Source: Candidatus Saccharibacteria bacterium oral taxon 488
GTDB lineage: Bacteria > Patescibacteriota > Saccharimonadia > Saccharimonadales > Saccharimonadaceae
Assembly: GCA_013099015.1 (NCBI GenBank)
Contig: CP039998.1
Span: 62,001 to 126,000 of the forward strand
Reading direction: 5' to 3'
Length of the DNA: 64,000 nt
The position numbers and the translations under genes are program-made. This document shows, piece after piece, positions 58,502-64,000 of the stretch. The notes below the pieces were generated by a model that saw only the letters and a list, made by a program, of their open reading frames with translations, did not search any database and was not told the origin of the DNA. The first letter of the stretch is position 1. Each line of letters begins with the position of its first letter.

Positions 58502-58802
58502 CTTGCGAGACCGGATCTATATTCTCATGGCGCAGCTACCTGACGACAAGGTGACGACGTACGGTGACCTGGCAGCACTGTCTGGACACCCGCACGCAGC
58601 GCGAACTGTGGGCGGGATAGCGCATGGTGGCCCAGAGAATTTGCCGTGGCATCGCCTAGTGAACGCGAAAGGTGGCTTGGCGGTAGGTTTTCCGGGTGGG
58701 CAAGGTGTGCAAAGGCAGCTACTTGAACAAGATGGTATTTATTGCGATGAGAGGTGGCGGATAATTGATTTTGAGGAACGACGATGGCGGCCGAAACTAT
58801 AA
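58479..58802 (+). CDS. Alkyltransferase-like protein (ATL)
   Basis: A 107-residue protein with the MGMT/Ada DNA-binding fold (KVTTYGDLAALSGHPHAARTVGGIAHGG). The reactive Cys of the PCHR motif is replaced by Trp57 (LPWHRLVN), the hallmark of ATL proteins. These bind O6-alkylguanine and flag it for nucleotide excision repair but cannot remove the alkyl group. The start is TTG 58479, with GGAGGT 5 nt before it. The frame is open upstream but only as antisense-free overlap with the HAD gene. Confidence 0.88.
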   Translation: MSELPIASLRDRIYILMAQLPDDKVTTYGDLAALSGHPHAARTVGGIAHGGPENLPWHRLVNAKGGLAVGFPGGQGVQRQLLEQDGIYCDERWRIIDFEERRWRPKL

Positions 58803-59668
58803 AAGCAAAATTACCCCTAGTTGTTATCGCGGGGCCGACTGCTAGTGGTAAGACCTCGCTAGCGATTCGTCTAGCAAAACAATATAATGGCGAAATAATT
58901 TGTGCCGATAGCAGAACAATATATCGAGACATGGATATTGGTACGGCAAAGCCAACTATGGCTGAGCGAGAAGTAGTGCCTCATTGGGGCCTTGATTTAG
59001 TTAGTCCGGGCGAGACATTTAGCGCCGCACAGTTTAAGGAGTATGCTCTGCAAAAAATAAGTGAAATTCGCTCTCGGGGGTGTTTACCATTTCTTGTCGG
59101 CGGCACGGGTCTCTATATTGATGCGGTAATTTTTAATTTTCAATTTGGAGATCCTCCTGATTCTGCTTTACGGCGTGAGCTAGAAAAAAGGACAGTAGCC
59201 GAACTACAATATTATTGTTATAAATACAACATAAAATTACCAGAGAATAACAAGAATAAACGCTATCTTATACGTGCTATTGAACAAAAAAGTAAAAATA
59301 ACAGATATAACTTTATGACTAGAGATAATAGTATCGTTGTAGGTATAGCAACAAATAAGGAAATATTACGAACAAGAATTGTGCTCAGATCTGAACAATT
59401 ATTTTTAAATAATGTTGTGAATGAAGCAATGTTGTTAGCCCGAAAATATGGCTGGGATAATGAGGCCATGACAGGTAATGTCTATCCGTTGGTTCGAGAG
59501 TTTTTGAATAAAAATATTACCGAAAGTGAATTAAAGCGGCAATTTGTTGTAGCTGATTGGCAGTTGGCGAAGCGACAGATGACGTGGCTGCGGCGTAACC
59601 CGTTTATCATGTGGGCGACGCTTGACTCTGCTGAACACTATTTGTCACAACTTTTGGCTCAGGCGTAA
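58784..59668 (+). CDS. miaA: tRNA dimethylallyltransferase
   Basis: Adds a dimethylallyl group to A37 of tRNAs reading UNN codons. The 294-residue protein has the P-loop AGPTASGKTSLA, the CADSRTIYRDMDIGTAKPT block, LVGGTGLYIDAV and the C-terminal WLRRNP region. Residues about 110-200, between LYIDAV and the C-terminal block, are unusually rich in Lys, Asn and Ile, with an AT-rich coding stretch. It overlaps the ATL gene by 19 nt, so translational coupling is likely. Confidence 0.95.
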   Translation: MAAETIKAKLPLVVIAGPTASGKTSLAIRLAKQYNGEIICADSRTIYRDMDIGTAKPTMAEREVVPHWGLDLVSPGETFSAAQFKEYALQKISEIRSRGCLPFLVGGTGLYIDAVIFNFQFGDPPDSALRRELEKRTVAELQYYCYKYNIKLPENNKNKRYLIRAIEQKSKNNRYNFMTRDNSIVVGIATNKEILRTRIVLRSEQLFLNNVVNEAMLLARKYGWDNEAMTGNVYPLVREFLNKNITESELKRQFVVADWQLAKRQMTWLRRNPFIMWATLDSAEHYLSQLLAQA

Positions 59669-59692
59669 AATTTATGGTACAATTTTTAATAC

Positions 59693-60283
59693 ATGATTGA
59701 TGCGCTGTTCGGCTCAAAAACGAGGGTGAAGTTACTACACCTGTTTTTAGCGAACCCTGAAAAATCGTTTTATGTTAGAGAGATTACGCGATTGATCGGC
59801 GAGCAAATTAACTCGGTGCGGCGTGAACTATCAAATATGCTCAGAGTCGGAGTCATTGTTTCGAATAATTATGACAATAAATTGTATTACGCTGCGAATC
59901 AGCAGTATGCATACTTCACGCCACTAAAGATGATTTTTGCTGATGAGCGACCGAGTGAGCAAACCGACCATAACAAAAAGAACAGTATACCGTGGGTGGG
60001 CGATATTGCTCGGCTGTCCGGACTGAAGATCGCTATAGTTGCCGGCGCGTTAGTGCATGGATCGACGAGTCGGGTTGATATATTGTTAGTTGGTCGGCTA
60101 TCGGAGTCGAGAGTGGGTGTCGCCATTAAGAAAATTGAAAAAGCCGAGGGGAGAGAGCTGAATTATGCTGTAATGAGCTATGATGATTTTTACTATCGTC
60201 TGAGCGTTAGAGATAAGTTTGTGATGGAAATAATGAATAGTAAGCACTCGGTTGTGGTAGATGTAGAGAGCATACTAGGATAA
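59693..60283 (+). CDS. Winged-helix protein with degenerate nucleotidyltransferase-like domain
   Basis: A 196-residue protein. Residues 1-75 form an ArsR/MarR-like winged helix (LFGSKTRVKLLHLFLANPEKSFYVREITRLIGEQINSVRRELSNML). Residues about 105-150 look like a nucleotidyltransferase fold (IVAGALVHGSTSRVDILLVGRL) whose Gly-Ser and Asp pattern is incomplete, so catalysis is unlikely. A DNA-binding regulator is inferred. TACAAT is 9 nt before ATG 59693. Co-oriented with the beta-lactamase-fold gene, 10 nt downstream. Confidence 0.65.
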   Translation: MIDALFGSKTRVKLLHLFLANPEKSFYVREITRLIGEQINSVRRELSNMLRVGVIVSNNYDNKLYYAANQQYAYFTPLKMIFADERPSEQTDHNKKNSIPWVGDIARLSGLKIAIVAGALVHGSTSRVDILLVGRLSESRVGVAIKKIEKAEGRELNYAVMSYDDFYYRLSVRDKFVMEIMNSKHSVVVDVESILG

Positions 60284-60293
60284 GGAGACGTAT

Positions 60294-60932
60294 ATGTTTG
60301 AAGTAGAATACAAAGGTGCAAATAACGTTATTTTTACAACGAAAATGGTAAAAATTGCGTTTGATCCAGCGTTATCGCTGGTTGGTCTTAAGGATAATCT
60401 CGGGGGGCAGGATGTTGAGATATTGTCAGAGGATAGATTTGCCGCAAGTAATGTAACACCACGGTTACTCTTCAGCGGTCCGGGTGAATATGAGGTCGGC
60501 GACGTATCTCTGAGAGGGGTGGCAGCCTGGCGATACATTGATACGGAAACTGATGTTAAAAAATCAACGATTTACCGTTTAGCAATTGGTGGTGTGCGTG
60601 TTGTGATTATAGGTAACGTTGCCCCAAAATTGTCAGAGTCTCAGCTAGAGGAGATTGGTGTCGTTGATGTTGTTGTGATACCGGTTGGCGGTGGTGGTTA
60701 CACGCTTGACGCGACATCTGCGGCTCATATGGTACGCCAGCTGGAGCCGAAAGTAGTTATCCCAGTGCATTATGCTGATGGCGCGCTACACTACGAAGTG
60801 CCGCAAGACGACCTGTCGGTGTTTGTTAGCGAAATGGGCGTGGAGACTGTTGACGCTGGGCCAAAGTGGAAGGTGAAGGGAGTGACATCTTTACCCGAAC
60901 AACTCTCAATCATTACTGTCGCGCGGAGCTAG
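60294..60932 (+). CDS. Beta-lactamase-fold protein lacking the HxHxDH motif
   Basis: A 212-residue protein related to the small MBL (Lactamase_B_3/UPF0173-like) family: FSGPGEYEVGDVSLRGV, VVIIGNVAPKLSES, VDVVVIPVGGGGYTLDATSAAHMVRQLEPKVVIPVHY are family blocks. The metal-binding HxHxDH motif that should precede GPGEYE is missing, leaving only the late His. Probably an inactive or substrate-binding paralogue. AAGGAG precedes the ATG. It ends before a bidirectional terminator. Confidence 0.7.
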   Translation: MFEVEYKGANNVIFTTKMVKIAFDPALSLVGLKDNLGGQDVEILSEDRFAASNVTPRLLFSGPGEYEVGDVSLRGVAAWRYIDTETDVKKSTIYRLAIGGVRVVIIGNVAPKLSESQLEEIGVVDVVVIPVGGGGYTLDATSAAHMVRQLEPKVVIPVHYADGALHYEVPQDDLSVFVSEMGVETVDAGPKWKVKGVTSLPEQLSIITVARS

Positions 60933-60956
60933 GCTGGTCGATACGTTGCACTAATA

Positions 60957-60982
60957 AACCCCCTCCTTATTTGGAGGGGGTT
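60957..60982. terminator. Bidirectional terminator MBL-fold gene / rpmB
   Basis: AACCCCCTCC and GGAGGGGGTT form a perfect 10-bp stem around TTATTT, between convergent genes. Confidence 0.8.
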
Positions 60983-60987
60983 CGAGC

Positions 60988-61203
60988 TTAGGCGGTTTTT
61001 GTCTGTATTGGGCGTAACAGCCCTTTCTTTTTAAGAGTACGAATTGCTTGAGTACTCAGAACCAACGTGACTTTTTGACCATCTACTACAAGAGTTTTCT
61101 TCTGTAGGTTTGGCTTAAAAGTGCGCTTGGTACGGCGAAGGGAAAAGCTAACGTTGTGACCGTATTGCTTGCCCTTGCCGGTTAGTTCGCATCGTGATGC
61201 CAT
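60988..61203 (-). CDS. rpmB: Ribosomal protein bL28
   Basis: A 71-residue bL28: MASRCELTGKGKQYGHNVSFS, RTKRTFKPNLQKKTLVVDGQ and the C-terminal TLKKKGLL. ATG 61203 has GAGG 6-9 nt upstream, and the TTG at 61209 lies inside that interval. A consensus promoter (TTGACT, 17 nt, TACAAT) gives a leader of about 35 nt. Divergent from the M50 protease gene. Confidence 0.94.
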   Translation of the reverse strand: MASRCELTGKGKQYGHNVSFSLRRTKRTFKPNLQKKTLVVDGQKVTLVLSTQAIRTLKKKGLLRPIQTKTA

Positions 61204-61241
61204 TTCCAACCTCGCTTTATATTAACTAAACAATCTATCGT

Positions 61242-61270
61242 ATTGTAGCGGTATTTCTATAATTAGTCAA
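61242..61270 (-). promoter_or_regulatory. rpmB promoter
   Basis: On the minus strand TTGACT (61265-61270), 17 nt ending in CGC, TACAAT (61242-61247). It faces the leaderless promoter of the M50 gene (TATAAT 61276-61281). Confidence 0.75.
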
Positions 61271-61288
61271 GGTGTTATAATGGTAATC

Positions 61289-61936
61289 ATGGATTTGGCA
61301 TATTTAGGTATGGTCTTGGTGGTTATTCTCGTCTCAATGACGCTACACGAGGCGATGCATGCGTTTATGGGCTATTTCCTTGGAGATGACACAGCCAAGG
61401 CAGAGGGGCGGCTGACATTAAACCCGCTGAAGCATATTGATCCGTTCATGACGCTTTTATTGCCACTATTGCTGGCTGTGTTGGGACTGCCAATTTTTGG
61501 TGGTGCTCGGCCGGTGCCATTTAATCCTCAGCGCGTGCGACACGGTGAATGGGGCGCAGCGTTTGTAGCGTTTGCTGGGCCACTGACTAATTTGTTTTTA
61601 GCGTTTTTAGCGTTTGGCGTGGGTGTCATCAGCGGGGTTATTACTAGCGGCGGGCTGATTCAAAATACATTAGTGGGGCAAATCATTAGCCTCGTCGTGT
61701 TGGTTAATTTAGGTTTTTTCGTGTTTAATATGTTGCCGCTGCCACCACTTGATGGGTCGCGGGTGCTGTACGCGCTTGCTCCAGAGGGTGTGCGCCGTGG
61801 CATGGAGTGGATTGAGCGCTACGGGGTAATGGTGGTGTTTATCATTGTTATGATTGGACAGGCGGCAATTGGGCGAATTATGACGTTCGCTACGAACGGT
61901 ATTATCCAATTCTTTTGCGTGATTTTTGGTGTATAA
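61289..61936 (+). CDS. Site-2 protease family (M50) membrane zinc peptidase
   Basis: A 215-residue integral membrane protease with HEAMHAFMGY (HExxH zinc site in the first helix) and NMLPLPPLDGSRV (the NxxPxxxxDG second site), plus four to five membrane helices. It belongs to the short rhomboid-like M50 branch without PDZ or CBS domains. The substrate is unknown. ATG 61289 lies 7 nt after TATAAT (61276-61281), so leaderless. Its stop codon overlaps the -10 box of the RNA gene that follows. Confidence 0.9.
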   Translation: MDLAYLGMVLVVILVSMTLHEAMHAFMGYFLGDDTAKAEGRLTLNPLKHIDPFMTLLLPLLLAVLGLPIFGGARPVPFNPQRVRHGEWGAAFVAFAGPLTNLFLAFLAFGVGVISGVITSGGLIQNTLVGQIISLVVLVNLGFFVFNMLPLPPLDGSRVLYALAPEGVRRGMEWIERYGVMVVFIIVMIGQAAIGRIMTFATNGIIQFFCVIFGV

Positions 61937-61943
61937 TAGAGAT

Positions 61944-62088
61944 AGCCTCAGGTAAGCGGGCGCATATGATTTTCCTAACATCATATGATAGGGAGTCCTA
62001 ATGGTCAGTCATCGTGGTGACTGGTTGCGGATACCCACCTTGCATTTATGCGGGGGAATATCACGCGCTTGCACTGCTTGGGGCTTTT
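61944..62088 (+). ncRNA. Structured RNA, candidate 6S RNA
   Basis: TATAAT (61932-61937) overlaps the M50 stop. The RNA of about 145 nt is closed by GCCTCAGG (61945-61952) with CTTGGGGC (62077-62084) and AAGCG with CGCTT inside. Internal hairpins are CATATGAT/ATCATATG and CAGTCA/TGACTG. It contains GGATACCCACCT and ends in GGGGCTTTT. A long rod with an internal bubble, 145 nt, fits 6S RNA, which mimics an open promoter. The assignment is from shape and context only. No ORF is present. Confidence 0.5.
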
Positions 62089-62107
62089 ATGATGTATAAT
62101 AATAGGG

Positions 62108-62445
62108 CAGCCTACTAAGCGATCGCTTGGCAGTGAAGCCAAGAGGAAAGTCCGGGCAGTAAAGGACACCGACAGTCGCTAACGGCGACCGGGGGTAACC
62201 CTAGGGAAAGTGCCACAGAAACAAAACTACCTTTGTGGCAATAGACACAAAGGAAAAGGTGAAACGAGTAAGGTAAGAGCTTACAGTCCTCGGTGGTGAC
62301 ATAGAGGAGAGGTAAACCCTGTCGACTGCAAGGAGGCCTACAAATGAGTTGTCCGCTCGTAGGCCGATAACCGCTTGATTTACCTGGCAACAGGTAAACT
62401 AGATAGATGATCGCTCGCGACAGAACCCGGCTTATCGGTAGGCTG
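62108..62445 (+). ncRNA. rnpB: RNase P RNA
   Basis: Catalytic RNA that trims tRNA 5' leaders, about 338 nt. The ends pair (CAGCCTAC with GTAGGCTG). The conserved regions are visible: GAGGAAAGTCCGGGC (CR-I), GGGTAACCC-type P5 area, GAAACGAGTAAGGTAAGAG, and the late ACAGAACCCGGCTTAT (CR-V). TATAAT at 62095-62100 is its -10. It is followed by a perfect 18-bp terminator. It lies right after the 6S candidate. Confidence 0.96.
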
Positions 62446-62486
62446 TAAACTAAAACCTTCTCTCAGCGGAGAAGGTTTTAGTTTAC
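62445..62486. terminator. Perfect 18-bp bidirectional terminator rnpB / rplT
   Basis: GTAAACTAAAACCTTCTC (62445-62462) and its exact complement (62469-62486) flank a 6-nt loop. Runs of T on one side and A on the other allow both directions. Confidence 0.88.
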
Positions 62487-62499
62487 TGAAAGCACTTTC

Positions 62500-62841
62500 T
62501 TATAGTGCTGCTTTAACAATTGCGGTAAAGGCCGTAGGTTCGTTAACGGCTAACTCTGCCAACACTTTTCGATCAAGCTCAATATTCTTTGCCTTGAGAG
62601 CAGCCATGAGCCTGCCGTACGTTGTGCCCTCTTGGCGAGCGGCTGCGTTAATCCGGGTAATCCACAGGCTGCGGAGGTCTCGTTTTCTGTTGCGTCGATC
62701 ACGATAGGCATATTGCAGAGCTCTAATTACCCCCTGCTTTGCTAAGCGAAAGCTACGAGTTCGATTGTGCTGCATGCCTTTAGCGGCTTTTAGAATTTTC
62801 TTGTGCTTTGCGTGTCCAGGGACGCCTCGTTTTACCCTCAT
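62500..62841 (-). CDS. rplT: Ribosomal protein bL20
   Basis: A 113-residue bL20 with [22 protein letters not shown] at the N-terminus and [23 protein letters not shown] in the middle. Last gene of infC-rpmI-rplT, the standard order. bL20 autoregulates this operon in many bacteria; no special site for that was seen here. Confidence 0.96.
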   Translation of the reverse strand: MRVKRGVPGHAKHKKILKAAKGMQHNRTRSFRLAKQGVIRALQYAYRDRRNRKRDLRSLWITRINAAARQEGTTYGRLMAALKAKNIELDRKVLAELAVNEPTAFTAIVKAAL

Positions 62842-62844
62842 AGA

Positions 62845-63039
62845 TTAAACTCCCATCGCTCGTCGGGCATTTTTTGCCATTGAGCCTGTTACTTTTGCTG
62901 TTGTATTAATTGCCCGCTTACGGCTTTTTGACTTCTTGGCTAAGAAGTGACCGCCAAATGCACGTTGACGAGTTAACTTGCCAGAGCTCGTTAACTTAAT
63001 GCGCTTTGCGGTACCTTTGTGGGTCTTTAGTTTTGGCAT
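62845..63039 (-). CDS. rpmI: Ribosomal protein bL35
   Basis: A 64-residue basic bL35 (MPKLKTHKGTAKRIKLTSSGKL). ATG 63039 shares a base with the infC stop (TAATG), and AAGGAG lies within the end of infC. The 3-nt gap to rplT shows cotranscription. Confidence 0.95.
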   Translation of the reverse strand: MPKLKTHKGTAKRIKLTSSGKLTRQRAFGGHFLAKKSKSRKRAINTTAKVTGSMAKNARRAMGV

Positions 63040-63545
63040 TATTTACTCCTTATTACCACACTCAGATTGCGACCAGCCATCTGAGGTTTTTGTTCTAGAA
63101 TTGCCTCTTCCTCAAGCTGATCAGTGATTTTTTGGATCAATTCGTAACCGATTTCTTTATGCGCCATCTCGCGACCTTTATAGACGACTTGGATACGGAC
63201 CTTGTGCCCATTGGCGAGAAAGTCTCGTATTTTGCGCAGCTTGACTTCGAGGTCGCCAGCGCCAATCTTCAGGCCAAAGCGCATTTGCTTGAGATCGCCG
63301 ACTTTTGCCGCGCGCTTGTTGCGCTGCTGGTCTTTGATCTTCTGATATTGGAACTTGCCCCAGTCAAGAATTTTGGCGACTGGTGGATTGGCATTTGGTG
63401 ATATTTCAACGAGATCAAGTCCCGCATCCTCCGCCGCTTGAAGGGCGTCGCGCAGGGGCATTATCCCCAACTGTTCACCATCAGAACCAACAACGCGCAG
63501 TTCCCGAGCACGGATCGCTCCGTTGATACGAATTGATTTATTAAT
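63039..63545 (-). CDS. infC: Translation initiation factor IF-3, start codon AUU
   Basis: Keeps ribosomal subunits apart and checks start-codon choice. The frame from an ATG at 63470 would miss the N-terminus, but in the same frame the conserved start INKSIRINGAIRARELRVVG runs back to ATT at 63545, with AAAAGGAG 9 nt upstream. infC starts with AUU in E. coli too, where IF-3 uses it for autoregulation. The 168 residues then match full-length IF-3: N-domain, lysine-rich linker and C-domain (KVRIQVVYKGREMAHKEIGYELI). Promoter TTGAAA, 17 nt, TACAAT. Confidence 0.93.
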   Translation of the reverse strand: MNKSIRINGAIRARELRVVGSDGEQLGIMPLRDALQAAEDAGLDLVEISPNANPPVAKILDWGKFQYQKIKDQQRNKRAAKVGDLKQMRFGLKIGAGDLEVKLRKIRDFLANGHKVRIQVVYKGREMAHKEIGYELIQKITDQLEEEAILEQKPQMAGRNLSVVIRSK

Positions 63546-63591
63546 CTCCTAGCTCTCCTTTTGAAGCAATTTTAGATTAATTTCATCAGTC

Positions 63592-63620
63592 ATTGTATCA
63601 GGTATAAGGGTGGATTTCAA
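63592..63620 (-). promoter_or_regulatory. infC-rpmI-rplT promoter
   Basis: On the minus strand TTGAAA (63615-63620), 17 nt ending in TGA, TACAAT (63592-63597). Leader of about 40 nt to the AUU start. The -35 lies 4 nt from the comM stop. Confidence 0.75.
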
Positions 63621-63623
63621 GCG

Positions 63624-64000
63624 CTAGGTCGGGATAATCTGCCGGTATTGTAGGCTTTCGGCGACATGAGGAATGGTTATTTCTAGTGATGACTCAAGAT
63701 CAGCGATAGTGCGAGCGACCTTGATAACTTTGAAATAGCCACGAGCGCTTAGGTCAAGCTTTTTGGCGGCTGCAAGGAGAAATTGCTTGGCCTCAGCCGT
63801 TAGTGCAGCTATTTTATCAACGCTACTACTATCTATATCAGCGTTGTATTTATTACTATTACTGTATCTGTTAGTTTGTAGTGTACGGGCTACCTTAATC
63901 ATATTTTCAAACTGTTTTTGTTGTGAATCCGACGATGACTTACGGGACAACAAATCTTCATGTGCGACGCGGGAAACATTGATTGTTAGATCAATACGAT
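63624..64000 (-). CDS. comM: Mg-chelatase-like ATPase ComM/YifB, C-terminal part
   Basis: The last ~125 residues of a ComM-type AAA+ protein; the 5' part lies beyond the window. Visible are DLTINVSRVAHEDLL, the end of the Mg-chelatase core, and the typical C-terminal LSARGYFKVIKVARTIADLE block. ComM helps branch migration during natural transformation. A TTG at 63953 is in frame but internal. If intact, it supports DNA uptake together with the pilus. Confidence 0.88.
   Translation of the reverse strand, partial: RIDLTINVSRVAHEDLLSRKSSSDSQQKQFENMIKVARTLQTNRYSNSNKYNADIDSSSVDKIAALTAEAKQFLLAAAKKLDLSARGYFKVIKVARTIADLESSLEITIPHVAESLQYRQIIPT

Noticed and set aside
1..64000. CRISPR arrays, rRNA genes, prophage and insertion sequences.
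   Set aside because: No regularly spaced repeats, rRNA signatures, transposase or phage structural genes were found by reading. The only Xer-type recombinase is of housekeeping type.

Overview
The window is bacterial and looks like part of a reduced genome of the Candidatus Saccharibacteria (TM7, Patescibacteria/CPR) lineage. Four things point there: tightly packed genes; mainly information-processing and cell-surface functions with almost no biosynthesis; a full type IV pilus locus next to large exported proteins; and small single-pass proteins with no recognisable family. UGA works as a stop (for example at the end of dnaG), so this is the standard code and not the UGA=Gly code of Gracilibacteria/SR1. 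No rRNA, CRISPR array, phage or transposase was seen. The lineage call is inference; the gene calls rest on visible motifs.

Layout. 1-7.3 kb: pyrH and orn diverge, then small unknowns, dnaG-rpoD, and a P-loop kinase. 7.3-17.3 kb: polA, mutM (with an in-frame palindromic insertion), holA, rpsT, a degenerate DHH protein fused to a disordered tail, truB, a lone pilin and rpsO. 17.3-29.7 kb: sortase, three unknowns, pnp, a type-4 uracil-DNA glycosylase, rnj, ftsK and pheA. 29.8-34.1 kb: rpsF-ssb-rpsR, efp, an AT-rich repeat-bearing spacer, tlyA and ychF. 34.1-49.7 kb: three exported or anchored proteins, then pilM-N-O, a small membrane protein, pilB-T-C, pilin, pilD and four minor pilins. 49.7-55.5 kb: a tyrosine recombinase, ndk, and two tRNA genes that each lead directly into a membrane-protein gene (PH-domain protein plus PrsA/SurA-like foldase; small membrane protein plus GT2 glycosyltransferase), then nrdR. 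55.6-64 kb: tRNA-Val, thrS with a candidate T-box leader, a HAD phosphatase, an alkyltransferase-like protein, miaA, a wHTH protein, a degenerate beta-lactamase-fold protein, rpmB, an M50 protease, a structured RNA (6S candidate), rnpB, infC-rpmI-rplT, and the C-terminal part of comM.

Expression logic. About twenty first-in-transcript genes have a -10 hexamer ending exactly 6 or 7 nt before the start codon, so their mRNAs should be leaderless. Genes inside operons, and several ribosomal-protein, RNase and translation-factor genes, instead have Shine-Dalgarno sites and leaders. Promoters are often TGN-extended -10 boxes. Terminators are frequently shared between convergent genes or overlap the next promoter.

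Other themes. Several enzymes lack the metal ligands typical of their families (DnaG zinc ribbon, Fe-S cluster of the uracil-DNA glycosylase, PilB tetracysteine module), while others keep theirs (NrdR, PilD, ThrS, MutM). The pilus locus plus the jelly-roll/beta-helix exported proteins is the best candidate here for a host-attachment system.
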